From assembly GCF_008386395.1 (NCBI RefSeq), contig NZ_CP043761.1, positions 1,674,001 through 1,738,000 on the forward strand: 64,000 bases of DNA, in the 5' to 3' direction. Of this stretch, positions 1 to 9,352 are shown one piece after another. This DNA is from Paenibacillus sp. 37. GTDB taxonomy: Bacteria; Bacillota; Bacilli; Paenibacillales; Paenibacillaceae. A program made the translations under genes and the position numbers. A model generated the notes under the pieces. It was not told where the DNA came from and ran no database searches. It saw only the letters and a program-made list of their open reading frames with translations. Every line of letters starts with the position of its first letter. Position 1 is the first letter of the stretch.

Positions 1-428
1 TCCTTTTCCCGTATTTTCTGTTAGGGCTGGTCTTTCTCTGGAGCCGCGCACGCTCGTTGAATGTGCTTGCACTGGGAGAACGTCAAGCGGCACATATCGG
101 GATCGAGGTGGACAGACTCAAGCTGTCGGTACTGGCAGTTGGCACACTGCTGACTGCTGGGGCTGTCTCTGTATCGGGTGTCATCGGATTCGTTGGATTG
201 GTGATCCCCCATATGTTGCGACTGCTGGTGGGACCGGATTACCGACTGCTGGTACCTCTGTCTGCCATTGGTGGAGCCATCTTCATGGTGTGGGCCGATA
301 CCATCGCAAGATCGTTGCTGGCGCCAACTGAAATTCCGCTTGGTGTCGTCACCGCCTTTGTTGGTGCGCCGTTCTTTGCTTACCTGCTGCACCGGAACAA
401 AAAGTTGCAGAAGGGGATGATGCCATGA
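1..428 (+). CDS. FecCD/BtuC-family ABC importer permease, C-terminal part
   Basis: Membrane permease half of an iron-siderophore or cobalamin ABC importer. The reading frame is open from base 3, so the 5' end lies outside the window; about 141 residues are visible. It shows the family's typical C-terminal features: LALGERQAAHIGI (the cytoplasmic loop that contacts the ATPase), followed by hydrophobic segments with GVIGFVGLVIPHMLR and a terminal GAPFFAYLL stretch. The stop TGA overlaps the ATG of the ATPase gene, so the two are translationally coupled. Because B12 assembly genes follow in the same operon, a corrinoid substrate (BtuC-like) is the best inference; a siderophore cannot be excluded from the permease alone. 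Confidence 0.93.
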   Translation, partial: LFPYFLLGLVFLWSRARSLNVLALGERQAAHIGIEVDRLKLSVLAVGTLLTAGAVSVSGVIGFVGLVIPHMLRLLVGPDYRLLVPLSAIGGAIFMVWADTIARSLLAPTEIPLGVVTAFVGAPFFAYLLHRNKKLQKGMMP

Positions 429-1237
429 ATTCCAGTACCAGTTCCAACTCGACTTCACTTATCTCCATTAAGGGAGCAGGGAAGTCATATGGCAATCATC
501 AGGCACTGCGCAATGTAGACTGGCATGTTGGCGAAGGTGACTGGTGGGGAGTTGTCGGGCCAAACGGCAGCGGCAAGTCCACCCTGATCCAGCTTATTGC
601 CGGAACGGAACAGTTAAGCGAAGGTCAGATCCGTATCGATGGTCGAGACATTGGCTCTTACAGCCGTAAGGACCTGTCGCGCATGATCGCTGTATTGCAA
701 CAGGATGGCTTGCCACCCATCTCCTATCCTGTACGAGACGTGGTGGAGATGGGGCGATATCCATACCAGAACTGGCTGGGGCGGGAAGTGGGCGATGGGG
801 CACTTGTGGTGGACAGAGTGCTTGAAGACCTGGGATTGACTCAGCTGGCGGACAGACCGCTGGATGCACTCAGCGGCGGGCAACGTCAGCGGGTCGCACT
901 AGCCAAAGTTATGGCTCAGGAGCCGAGGTTACTACTGCTGGACGAGCCAACCACGTTTCTGGATATTAAATATCAATTGCAATTCATGGAATTGTTATCG
1001 GCATGGCGACAGAGAAATAACATTACGATTGTGGCTGTGCTGCATGATCTGAATCTGGCCGCGTTATTTTGCGATCACATTCTGGCGCTGCGTGAGGGCA
1101 TTGCGGTTGGAAAGGGCACGCCTCACACGTTAATCAACGATGAGAATATTCAGGACATATTTCGCGTCAAACCCGCAATTGTTTCCCATCCCGACCATGC
1201 CATACCTCAACTGCTACTGCGGCGGGACATCGATTAA
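425..1237 (+). CDS. ABC importer ATP-binding protein (FecE/BtuD family)
   Basis: Cytoplasmic ATPase of the importer whose permease precedes it. It has 270 residues, normal for the family. Walker A GPNGSGKST is at residues 45-53, the signature LSGGQRQRV starts near 149, and Walker B LLLLDEPTT has its Asp near 173. The H-loop is in AVLHDLNLAALFCD. The start ATG overlaps the permease stop. The next gene is cobT, so it probably powers cobalamin or cobinamide uptake; this substrate assignment rests on context only. Confidence 0.92.
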   Translation: MNSSTSSNSTSLISIKGAGKSYGNHQALRNVDWHVGEGDWWGVVGPNGSGKSTLIQLIAGTEQLSEGQIRIDGRDIGSYSRKDLSRMIAVLQQDGLPPISYPVRDVVEMGRYPYQNWLGREVGDGALVVDRVLEDLGLTQLADRPLDALSGGQRQRVALAKVMAQEPRLLLLDEPTTFLDIKYQLQFMELLSAWRQRNNITIVAVLHDLNLAALFCDHILALREGIAVGKGTPHTLINDENIQDIFRVKPAIVSHPDHAIPQLLLRRDID

Positions 1238-1282
1238 ATGAAGCGGGGCAACACATATTTTGATGAAGGAAGTGCTGGTTGT

Positions 1283-2404
1283 ATGAATAATGAACAGGTG
1301 TTGGCTCAATTAACGCAAAGGATTACCGCTCCCGACCAGGAAGTGGCGGCAGCGACCTCTGCACACGTGGATTCGTTGACGAAGCCGCCAGGGAGTCTGG
1401 GCAAATTGGAAGAGTTGGTAATCCGCCTGGCAGGTATGACGGGCAATGCACGTCCGCGTTTTGATCACAGGGCGGTCATTGTCATGGCCGCAGATCACGG
1501 CGTAGTGGAAGAAGGTATCAGTGCTTTTCCTGCTGAAGTAACCCCGCAGATGGTCATGAATTTCCTGGCTGGGGGCGCAGCCGTGAATGTGCTTGCACGT
1601 CACGCAGGTGCTGATGTGATCTGTGTGGATATCGGGGTGAATGCCGACCTTGAACATCCAGGCCTGCTCTCCCGTAACATTCGCAAAGGCACGGCCAACA
1701 TGGCCCGAGGGGCAGCGATGACCCGGGATGAGGCAGTTCGGGCGATCCTTGCAGGAGCCGAAGTTGTATCGGCAGAGGTGGCGAAGGGAACACAGCTGTT
1801 TGTCACCGGAGAGATGGGAATTGGCAACACCACTGCAAGTGCTGCGGTAATGAGCGCACTAACCGGAGTTGCCCCTGCCGCCGCCGTGGGGCGAGGAACC
1901 GGCATTGATGATGCAGGCTTACAGCGGAAGGCTGCTGTAGTCAGCCGTGCTCTTAGCGTAAACGCACCGAACCCGGAAGATGCACTGGATGTTCTGTGCA
2001 AGGTGGGTGGACTGGAGATTGCTGGACTCACGGGGGTTATCCTCGCAGCAGCTGCTCATCGTTGCCCGGTCGTTGTAGACGGGTTCATCTCTACCGCAGC
2101 AGCGCTGGTTGCGAGACAACTTGCACCTCTGAGCACAGCCTATATGATCGCTTCTCATACTTCACATGAAAATGGACATGGAGCGCTGCTGCGTGAACTG
2201 GACCTGAAATCGATGCTGGATCTGGACATGCGTCTGGGTGAAGGCACAGGTGGTGTGCTCAGTCTTCATCTGATTGACGCAGCATGTCTCATTCTGAATG
2301 AGATGGCAACCTTTGCAAGCGCGGGTGTCACGGATGGGTCAAGCACTGCTTCGGACACCACTGCGTCGGGTGATTCATCCCTGCAAGGAGAGAGTTCCCG
2401 ATGA
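1283..2404 (+). CDS. cobT: nicotinate-nucleotide--dimethylbenzimidazole phosphoribosyltransferase
   Basis: Transfers phosphoribose from nicotinate mononucleotide to 5,6-dimethylbenzimidazole, making alpha-ribazole phosphate for the lower ligand of B12. The frame extends upstream to an ATG at 1238 that lacks a ribosome binding site; the ATG at 1283 has GAAGGAAG about 10 bases upstream and is preferred (373 residues). Family hallmarks are TKPPGSLGKLEEL near the N terminus, MAADHGV, and RLGEGTGG, which carries the catalytic Glu known from Salmonella CobT. The last 30 or so residues are Ser/Thr/Gly-rich and look like an extra disordered tail. The 3' end overlaps cobU by 4 bases. Confidence 0.95.
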   Translation: MNNEQVLAQLTQRITAPDQEVAAATSAHVDSLTKPPGSLGKLEELVIRLAGMTGNARPRFDHRAVIVMAADHGVVEEGISAFPAEVTPQMVMNFLAGGAAVNVLARHAGADVICVDIGVNADLEHPGLLSRNIRKGTANMARGAAMTRDEAVRAILAGAEVVSAEVAKGTQLFVTGEMGIGNTTASAAVMSALTGVAPAAAVGRGTGIDDAGLQRKAAVVSRALSVNAPNPEDALDVLCKVGGLEIAGLTGVILAAAAHRCPVVVDGFISTAAALVARQLAPLSTAYMIASHTSHENGHGALLRELDLKSMLDLDMRLGEGTGGVLSLHLIDAACLILNEMATFASAGVTDGSSTASDTTASGDSSLQGESSR

Positions 2405-2961
2405 GCGTATTGGTGACGGGGGGGGCACGCAGTGGCAAAAGCTCCTTTGCCGAACGTCTATGCATGCAGCGTTCCTCGGAGGCCTGGTATGTGGCGACAG
2501 CCCAGGCGTACGATGATGAAATGCGTGAGCGTATCACCATGCATCAGCATCAACGCGAGGCATCAGGGTATCTGTGGCACACGATGGAAGAGCCGATACA
2601 TTTGCCTGCTTTGATAAGCCGCATGGGTGAAGGGCATACAGGGACTTCTGCACCCACCATTCTGGTGGATTGCCTGACACTGTGGCTGACGAATGTTTTG
2701 TTAGCACATGAGCATGACGAGAAGCATGTGTTACAGGGACATTTGGACGCGCTGGTTGAAGCGATTCGGGACTATCCAGGTTTACTTGTTCTGGTTACGA
2801 ATGAAGTGGGGGACGGGATCGTACCGGAGTATGCCCTTGGCAGAAAATATCGGGATCTGGCCGGTGTACTGAATCAGCGCATTGCGGCGATATGTGGTGA
2901 AGTGTTTCTGGTGACCGTAGGCATTGCGACTGAACTGAAAAGCAAGGAGTATCGCTTATGA
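2401..2961 (+). CDS. cobU: adenosylcobinamide kinase / adenosylcobinamide-phosphate guanylyltransferase
   Basis: Bifunctional enzyme that phosphorylates adenosylcobinamide and then transfers GMP to it, giving adenosylcobinamide-GDP. It has 186 residues, as expected. The P-loop GGARSGKSS lies at residues 7-15. The ERITMHQHQR segment contains the His region guanylylated in the family, and VTNEVGDGIVPEY is the conserved CobU/CobP motif. The start ATG overlaps the cobT stop and the 3' end overlaps cobS, so the operon is tightly coupled. Confidence 0.95.
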   Translation: MSVLVTGGARSGKSSFAERLCMQRSSEAWYVATAQAYDDEMRERITMHQHQREASGYLWHTMEEPIHLPALISRMGEGHTGTSAPTILVDCLTLWLTNVLLAHEHDEKHVLQGHLDALVEAIRDYPGLLVLVTNEVGDGIVPEYALGRKYRDLAGVLNQRIAAICGEVFLVTVGIATELKSKEYRL

Positions 2962-3848
2962 AGGATGGCACGCCTGCTCCTCAGCGCAAACATGCGGCGG
3001 CAGCCGCTTTTCAATTTTTGTCCCGTTTCCCTGTCAAAATGCACATCGATTTTGTCCCGCCGCTGCTGCGGGAAAGTGTGGTCTTTTATCCGCTGGTCGG
3101 TGCTGCAATAGGTCTGTGTGTCTGGCTCGCCGGAGCCTTAAGCGGTGCAGTGCTTCCCGCCTTTCCCGCTGCGGTCCTGACCTTGACGTTATGGGTATGG
3201 CTCACTGGTGGCCTTCATCTTGACGGATGGATGGATACGGCAGATGGTTTGCTCAGTTATCGTACCCGTGAACGGATGCTGGAGATTATGAAGGACAGCC
3301 GTGTAGGGGCCATGGGGGTAATTGCCTGTGTGCTGCTGCTTATGATGAAAGCTGCGCTGATCGCCGATTTTATTGCCCGGGGCCACTGGGTATACGGTGC
3401 GTTGCTGATTCTGCCCATGATCTGGAGCCGCTGGTTCATGGTATATGCGATGTCGGCCTGGCCGAATGCCCGCGGAGATGATGGACTTGCCGTATTGTTC
3501 AAAGGTCTGGGTGATCGGAAGGAGGTCCAGCGTGCACGCAGCTCAGCCGTTGGCCTGACCTTGATCGCAGGTGCAATTACGTTTGCCGCGGTGTGGCTTT
3601 TCAAGCCGGATATGGGGATTGCGGATGCGATGGTGAGTGGTCTGGGAACACTGCCATGGTGGCTATACCCGGTGACGGCCGTTATTATACTGCCTGTGGC
3701 GTGTTATTACATCGGCCGATTCATGGCTGCCCGGATCAGTGAACGGCTCGGCGGTTTAACCGGAGATACGTATGGTGCCATGAATGAGCTGTTGGAGGCG
3801 GTTTTGTTGACCGTGCTGAGCGTGCTTCAAGGACTGTTCTGGCTTTAA
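2958..3848 (+). CDS. cobS: adenosylcobinamide-GDP ribazoletransferase (cobalamin synthase)
   Basis: Integral membrane enzyme joining adenosylcobinamide-GDP with alpha-ribazole (phosphate) to complete adenosylcobalamin. It has 296 residues with several hydrophobic segments. The acidic metal-binding motif GGLHLDGWMDTADGL is present, and GAMGV / NARGDDGL segments match the family. The ATG overlaps the cobU stop by 4 bases. A gap of about 90 bases separates it from cobQ. Confidence 0.94.
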   Translation: MKDGTPAPQRKHAAAAAFQFLSRFPVKMHIDFVPPLLRESVVFYPLVGAAIGLCVWLAGALSGAVLPAFPAAVLTLTLWVWLTGGLHLDGWMDTADGLLSYRTRERMLEIMKDSRVGAMGVIACVLLLMMKAALIADFIARGHWVYGALLILPMIWSRWFMVYAMSAWPNARGDDGLAVLFKGLGDRKEVQRARSSAVGLTLIAGAITFAAVWLFKPDMGIADAMVSGLGTLPWWLYPVTAVIILPVACYYIGRFMAARISERLGGLTGDTYGAMNELLEAVLLTVLSVLQGLFWL

Positions 3849-3938
3849 CTTTTGAAGTGTGAAGCAGTTTGGATAGCGTTACGCATGAGGTCGGGAGCAA
3901 GGTGATCTGGAGATAACACGGAGACAGGGGGAGAGATC

Positions 3939-5522
3939 GTGGAGGGTAAGCTTGTACAGCAAACAGCGGCGGTACTCATGCTGCAAGGAACGGCTTCTGA
4001 TGTGGGCAAAAGTGTCATCACAACGGCTTTATGCCGTATATTCAAGCAGGATGGCTTCAAGCCAGCCCCGTTCAAGTCACAGAATATGGCGCTGAATTCC
4101 TATGTGACGGAAGATGGCAAGGAGATAGGTAGGGCTCAGGGAGCACAAGCTGAAGCCTGCGGTATTGAGGCGACAACCGACATGAACCCGATCCTGATCA
4201 AGCCGGTGCGGGACATGCATTCGCAGATCGTGGTACACGGTGTACCTTTTGCTCAGATGAGTGCTTCGGACTACCGTCAGCATTTCCTGCCTGAAGCAAA
4301 GCAGACAGTTATGGATGCGTTGAACCGGCTACGGGATACCTATGATATTGTACTGATGGAAGGAGCGGGCAGTCCTGCCGAAATCAATCTGAAGGATCGG
4401 GATATCGTTAATATGAATCTGGCAGGTTGGGCTGATGCACCGGTAATTCTGATCTCCGATATTGATCGGGGCGGGGTATTTGCTTCCATTGTTGGCACAC
4501 TGGAACTGCTAGAGCCGCATGAGGTCCAGCGTGTGAAAGGGTTCATTATCAACAAGTTTCGCGGTGATCTGTCCCTGTTACAGCCAGGACTCGACTGGCT
4601 CGAAGAACGGACAGGCATTCCAGTATTGGGTGTATTGCCTTACATAAGAGATATTCAGATTGAAGCAGAGGATTCAGTGGTGCTGGACTCCATCCGTCAT
4701 GGGAAATTCGGCAAAACCGAGCTGGATCTGGCGGTGATCCGATATCCGCGAATTTCCAACTTTACAGACTTTGATGCACTTTCCCGTGAACCGGATGTGA
4801 ATGTGCGTTACGTGACCTCGCCAGAGGAATTGGGTAGTCCGGATGCCATTCTTCTACCGGGTACGAAGGATACCATAGGTGACCTGGCGTTTCTGCGTGA
4901 GTCTGGGCTGGAGCAGGCGATTGCGAGCCAGACCGAGCGTGATCATGTTCAGCTCGTAGGAATATGTGGCGGGTACCAGATGCTGGGACGACATCTGAAG
5001 GACCCGTTTGCTGTGGAGGCGAATCAGATCCAGGAAGCAAAAGGGCTTGGCTGGCTCCCGCTATCGACAACGTTTCTTCAGGAAAAGCAGACCGTCAGAG
5101 CTTCCGGACGGGTGCAGCCTGATCACCCGATTCGTCTGTATGGTGAGCAAGATGAAGCAGATGCTTCATTACCTGTTAATGGATATGAGATTCATATGGG
5201 CGTTACAGAGTGCCACGAGCCTGAACGTGTAACCGCGTTGTTTGAAATCTCACATCCAGGTGGTCAACCTTTCCAAGAAGGCTGGGGCTCAGCGGATGGC
5301 AGCGTGTGGGGAACCTACTTGCATGGTTTGTTTGAAAGTGATCTGTTCCGCCGTTCTTGGCTTAATGGTTTGCGTGTAGGAAAGGGACTGGCTCCACTTC
5401 AGGAGACGTATAGTGTACATGAACGTAAGGAGATGGAGTTTGATCGGGTAGCCGAATCGTTACGTTCGGCATTGGATATGAAGCGCGTGTACGAGATTAT
5501 GGGTGTTCAGGCACCCGAGTGA
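3939..5522 (+). CDS. cobQ: cobyric acid synthase (adenosylcobyrate synthase)
   Basis: Glutamine-dependent amidotransferase that amidates side chains b, d, e and g of adenosylcobyrinate a,c-diamide. It has 527 residues and starts at GTG with GGGGGAGA just upstream. The N-terminal ATP-binding domain begins with GTASDVGKS. The C-terminal type I glutamine amidotransferase domain has the nucleophile Cys near residue 343 in VGICGGYQMLG and the catalytic His near 462 in TYLHGLFE. It is the last gene of the cob operon. Earlier corrin-ring genes are not in the window, so the operon may serve salvage of imported corrinoids plus late assembly. Confidence 0.95.
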   Translation: MEGKLVQQTAAVLMLQGTASDVGKSVITTALCRIFKQDGFKPAPFKSQNMALNSYVTEDGKEIGRAQGAQAEACGIEATTDMNPILIKPVRDMHSQIVVHGVPFAQMSASDYRQHFLPEAKQTVMDALNRLRDTYDIVLMEGAGSPAEINLKDRDIVNMNLAGWADAPVILISDIDRGGVFASIVGTLELLEPHEVQRVKGFIINKFRGDLSLLQPGLDWLEERTGIPVLGVLPYIRDIQIEAEDSVVLDSIRHGKFGKTELDLAVIRYPRISNFTDFDALSREPDVNVRYVTSPEELGSPDAILLPGTKDTIGDLAFLRESGLEQAIASQTERDHVQLVGICGGYQMLGRHLKDPFAVEANQIQEAKGLGWLPLSTTFLQEKQTVRASGRVQPDHPIRLYGEQDEADASLPVNGYEIHMGVTECHEPERVTALFEISHPGGQPFQEGWGSADGSVWGTYLHGLFESDLFRRSWLNGLRVGKGLAPLQETYSVHERKEMEFDRVAESLRSALDMKRVYEIMGVQAPE

Positions 5523-5527
5523 AACAA

Positions 5528-5590
5528 CAATACCCCCATGTCCGACAACCCGTTCTCTAGAAACGGAATGTTAGCGGCATGGGGGTATTG
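5528..5590. terminator. long hairpin between convergent cobQ and chemoreceptor genes
   Basis: CAATACCCCCATG at 5528-5540 pairs perfectly with CATGGGGGTATTG at 5578-5590, and a second short stem (CCGTT / AACGG) sits inside. There is no clear T-run on either side, so it is a probable bidirectional transcript end rather than a textbook intrinsic terminator. Confidence 0.6.
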
Positions 5591-5648
5591 TATATCCTAT
5601 GATTCAATGAGGTTTAAAACAGGTGATGATAGGTTAATGGTTAACCTG

Positions 5649-7349
5649 TTAGTTTATTTTGAAATTTTTCATAGCGGATTGCAGCTCTACAGCTTGTTCA
5701 TGCAGATGGCGAACCGTATTCGAATGTGAATCCATCTCGCTAAGCTGAAGATCTGCTGTTGAAGCAATCTGTAACATGCTCTCACGGGATTTGGTCGTAA
5801 TCTGTGCCGTTTCTTCAACGGATGCACTCACTTCTTCAGCACCAGCAGATACTTGTTGAGTAGAAGCAGAGACGGTCTGAATGGTCAGATTCACGTTCTG
5901 AATCAATTCATTCAGTTGCTGGAAGGCTGAGCCTGCTTGTTGAACGACAGTTGTGCCTGAACCAATCTCCTGGGTTACACGGTTCATGGCATCAACCGAG
6001 CGTTCAGCATCTTCACGAATGGTACCCAGATAATCCGAAATTTCTTCGGTGGCTGTCTTGGATTGCTCGGCAAGTTTGCGAACTTCTCCAGCAACAACAG
6101 CGAATCCGCGGCCATGCTCTCCGGCACGTGCTGCTTCAATGGAGGCGTTGAGTGACAGCATGTTAATCTGTTTGGTGATTTCAAAAATGGAAGCAACAAT
6201 GGTGCCGATGGCAACCGAACGTTCATTCATAGTTTCAACATAACGCAACGATTCGCTTGCTGTCTGGCCTACACGCTCCATCTGCTCAATGGCATTCTGA
6301 GCCAGTCGGTTACCGTTAACTGCCTCGTTGGCTGCTTCACCAATCTGGTCAGACACTTCAGCGGAAGAAGAAGCAATATGCATGATACCCTGCGTAATTT
6401 CTTCCATAGCTCTGGCGTTCTCGGATGCGCTTGACGCAATGCTGATACTTCCTTTTTCTGCATCTTCTGCGGAGCGGCTGGAGTTTCGTACCATACCGGA
6501 CATCGATTCAACCCGCTGAAGCAGGTCATTGGAGCCTGACACAACTTCATTGGACGTGGACAAGGCACGGCTGATCATTTCTTTCAGGTTATGCGTCATC
6601 GTCTGGAAGCTTGCGGCAAGCTGGGCAATTTCATCTTTGCCTTTGATCTGGAGTTCAGCGGTCAGATCACCTTGGGATATTTGTTTGCTATGTTGGACGA
6701 GCTTGATGATTGGTTTGGTAACTCTTTTGATCATACTAGTGGAGATAAGCCAGCCGAGCACAAACACTAATGCTGTAATCCCAAGACACAACCAGAAAAT
6801 CTGGGTAATCTTGTCTTGAATGAACTGGGCATCCATGCTCACAGCCATAATCATGTTACTTCCTGCAATTGGAATGAATGCTGCCTTATGTACACCGAAG
6901 GAATCGGAATAGACTTCGCTGATTACCATTTCTTTGCTCTCGATGGCTGTATTCATTGCTGGCTCTACAGTGATATCATCCTGGGCTTTCATACCTGAGG
7001 AAGAGTTGGCCACAACGACTTTGGCTGAGCCATCCTGGATAGCGACAACGTAAGCTGCATCCAGATTATGTTCTTTTGCTTTATCTGCCAGATACGATTC
7101 CACGGTCATGGCAGCACCTTCAGAACCGGCTCCGCCACTCTGTACCTGTAGGATTTTGGATGCTGAAGTATTCTTGTATATATCCTGAATGGACGTGTTT
7201 AGGACTTTGTCAAACTGCGGTAGCACGTAGCTTTGAATAATATTCATCGACACGGCATAGAAACTAATACTGAACAACAGGGAAGCAACCAGCAGAACGA
7301 GGAACAAGGTGCCTCTGATTTTACCGGCGACGGTGCGATTACGAAACAT
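5649..7349 (-). CDS. methyl-accepting chemotaxis protein
   Basis: Membrane chemoreceptor of 566 residues. TM1 is at about residues 11-34, an extracellular Cache-like sensor domain at about 35-185, TM2 at about 186-208, and a HAMP domain follows ([17 protein letters not shown]). The long coiled signalling domain carries the conserved hairpin tip [20 protein letters not shown], which contacts CheA and CheW. The start ATG has AAAGGATGATC upstream. It stands alone, divergent from tcyP. Ligand unknown. No convincing SigD promoter was found in the upstream region. Confidence 0.95.
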   Translation of the reverse strand: MFRNRTVAGKIRGTLFLVLLVASLLFSISFYAVSMNIIQSYVLPQFDKVLNTSIQDIYKNTSASKILQVQSGGAGSEGAAMTVESYLADKAKEHNLDAAYVVAIQDGSAKVVVANSSSGMKAQDDITVEPAMNTAIESKEMVISEVYSDSFGVHKAAFIPIAGSNMIMAVSMDAQFIQDKITQIFWLCLGITALVFVLGWLISTSMIKRVTKPIIKLVQHSKQISQGDLTAELQIKGKDEIAQLAASFQTMTHNLKEMISRALSTSNEVVSGSNDLLQRVESMSGMVRNSSRSAEDAEKGSISIASSASENARAMEEITQGIMHIASSSAEVSDQIGEAANEAVNGNRLAQNAIEQMERVGQTASESLRYVETMNERSVAIGTIVASIFEITKQINMLSLNASIEAARAGEHGRGFAVVAGEVRKLAEQSKTATEEISDYLGTIREDAERSVDAMNRVTQEIGSGTTVVQQAGSAFQQLNELIQNVNLTIQTVSASTQQVSAGAEEVSASVEETAQITTKSRESMLQIASTADLQLSEMDSHSNTVRHLHEQAVELQSAMKNFKIN

Positions 7350-7702
7350 ATGATCATCCTTTCACGTCAAGTTCATTAACATTATCGCTTTTCCGTACTC
7401 ATAAGACCTATCTACCAATGAAGAAAGACCTAAATTATACGTTGAGAAAACTTGGGAATAAGCGGATATACCTATATTACAAAATTAACCGGAGGTTGAA
7501 TAGAACAATTTTCACGAATTGGTGTATTTTTTTCAGAAATACATGAATCTATTACATGCATATTACATAATATCAATTAATACCTACCAGAATAGTTTGT
7601 TATATGTTATATTGTAAAATGTCTTTGTCGGAAGTACAAAAAGATAAAAGAGAAAACCGGATATTTTTCGGTTACACACATGCCTGAGGAGGATTTAAAG
7701 AA
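7350..7702. other. divergent intergenic region between chemoreceptor and tcyP
   Basis: About 350 AT-rich bases that must hold both divergent promoters. A short hairpin (ACCGGATATTTTTCGGT) lies near 7665-7673, and a GAGGAGGA ribosome binding site precedes tcyP. I see no riboswitch or clear CymR site here. Confidence 0.5.
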
Positions 7703-9100
7703 ATGGATACTTTTCTAGTCATATTGAATGTAGTGGTTATGCTTGCCTTACTTGGCATCCTCTACTGGATGCAGAAAAAGCATGTCTCCTTTACGAAACG
7801 CGTATTTGCGGGTCTGGGACTGGGGGTTGTTTACGGGGTTATTCTCCAATTGGTGTACACATCAGGTTCTGATGTAGTTACGAAATCAGTCGATTGGTTC
7901 AATCTGGTCGGTTCAGGATATGTTCGTTTGTTGCAAATGGTCGTGATTCCATTGATCATGGTATCGATCATTTCAGCCATTATGAATCTGAAGGGCAAGC
8001 AAAATCTCGGCAAGATGAGTGTTTCCATTATTGCCATTCTGTTGATCACCACAGCGATTGCCGCAGGGGTTAGCATTGTAACGAGCCTTGGCTTTAACCT
8101 GACTTCCATTGAGATTCAAGGAGGAGAGCGGGAGAATGCGCAGGTTCAGAAGGTGGAGGAACGGCTTGTTGATGTGAAGGATCAGACCATCCCGCAGCAA
8201 GTGCTGGAATTCATTCCTTCGAATCCATTTGCAGATATGACAGGAGAACGTCGTACATCCACACTGGCCGTGGTTATTTTCTCCGCGTTCATCGGTGTAG
8301 CCGTACTTGGACTGGATCGCAAAAAACCTCAGCAGGCGGAGACGTTCCGCGGTATGGTTAATGCCGTATATGCGGTGGTTATGCGGATTGTAACATTGGT
8401 GCTCAGGCTTACACCATACGGGATTCTTGCCCTTATCACCAAAGTAACGGCGACAACGAATCCGGATGAAATTCTCAAGTTGATCAAATTCGTCATTGCG
8501 TCCTACGTGGCCCTCATCGTGATGTTTATCATTCACTTGATCATTATCTCACTGTCCGGGTTCAACCCGATTACGTATGTGAAGAAGGTTCTGCCAACAC
8601 TGGTATTTGCCTTTACATCCCGTTCAAGTGCAGCGTCGATCCCACTGAATGTGGAGACACAGACGAAGAAACTGGGTGTATCCGACGGTATTGCCAACTT
8701 GTCTGCAAGCTTTGGTGCTACTATTGGGCAAAACGGCTGCGCCGGGGTCTATCCGGCCATGCTGGCGGTGATGATTGCTCCGACGGTCGGCATCGACCCG
8801 CTGAGCTGGGACTTCATTGTGACTCTGATCCTCGTAGTCATGATCAGTTCGTTTGGTGTGGCTGGCGTTGGCGGCGGGGCAACCTTCGCTTCCCTGATCG
8901 TATTGTCCACCATGAATCTGCCTGTGGCTCTGGTTGGACTACTCATTTCGGTGGAGCCGCTGATCGACATGGGTCGTACAGCGCTTAACGTGAACGGGTC
9001 CATGACTTCTGGACTTGTAACCAGCAAAATTTTGAAAGAAAATGATCATGACACATTCAATGATCAGAGCCGTGAGCTGGATTCTGCGGCTCAGGCTTAA
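7703..9100 (+). CDS. tcyP: L-cystine / dicarboxylate-cation symporter family transporter
   Basis: Sodium-coupled symporter of the DAACS (SDF) family; 465 residues, close to Bacillus subtilis TcyP in length and overall sequence character. The family motif region FAFTSRSSAASIPLN (serine-rich re-entrant loop) and the later SFGATIGQNGCAGVYPAM and SVEPLIDMGRTALNV segments are present. Multiple transmembrane helices start at residue 5. It is expressed alone, with AGGAGGA upstream and a strong terminator downstream. Cystine is the likely substrate by homology; another acidic amino acid is possible. Confidence 0.88.
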   Translation: MDTFLVILNVVVMLALLGILYWMQKKHVSFTKRVFAGLGLGVVYGVILQLVYTSGSDVVTKSVDWFNLVGSGYVRLLQMVVIPLIMVSIISAIMNLKGKQNLGKMSVSIIAILLITTAIAAGVSIVTSLGFNLTSIEIQGGERENAQVQKVEERLVDVKDQTIPQQVLEFIPSNPFADMTGERRTSTLAVVIFSAFIGVAVLGLDRKKPQQAETFRGMVNAVYAVVMRIVTLVLRLTPYGILALITKVTATTNPDEILKLIKFVIASYVALIVMFIIHLIIISLSGFNPITYVKKVLPTLVFAFTSRSSAASIPLNVETQTKKLGVSDGIANLSASFGATIGQNGCAGVYPAMLAVMIAPTVGIDPLSWDFIVTLILVVMISSFGVAGVGGGATFASLIVLSTMNLPVALVGLLISVEPLIDMGRTALNVNGSMTSGLVTSKILKENDHDTFNDQSRELDSAAQA

Positions 9101-9168
9101 TACAGAATGGATTTAGATAGAGGCTCATATTAAGATAGCTAGAGCCGTCTATAAGCCAAGTGGGAAAG

Positions 9169-9204
9169 CCGTCCTTCGGAGGAATCTGGAGGGCGGTTTT
9201 TTTT
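9169..9204 (+). terminator. intrinsic terminator of tcyP
   Basis: CCGTCCTTC pairs with GGAGGGCGG (two wobble pairs), followed by eight T residues. Confidence 0.9.
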
Positions 9205-9310
9205 GTGGCAATCCAATTATACTGTCACTCAGCCAGACCTGGAGTTATTTAGTTCTGTTCATGGGACGAGAAATGTGATAGAGTATTCATGTTTTGGCCC
9301 TGAGCCAAAC

Positions 9311-9346
9311 CGCGGTTCGTAACCATCCCGCGTAATCAAAACTAGG
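9311..9346 (+). promoter_or_regulatory. preQ1-I (class I) riboswitch
   Basis: CGCGGTTC starts the P1 stem (CGCGG 9311-9315 pairs with CCGCG 9328-9332), and the A-rich tail ends in AAAACTAGG, which forms the pseudoknot in the class I preQ1 aptamer. The conserved GGTTC, the CCC-type 3' P1 strand and the AAAACTARG tail all match the known consensus. The tail overlaps the AGGAAGG ribosome binding site of the next gene (9344-9350), so ligand binding should block translation of the queuosine-precursor transporter. Confidence 0.9.
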
Positions 9347-9352
9347 AAGGCA

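Noticed and set aside
7350..7500. SigD-type promoter for the chemoreceptor
   Set aside because: A GCGATAAT sequence exists on the minus strand but no TAAA lies at the required distance.
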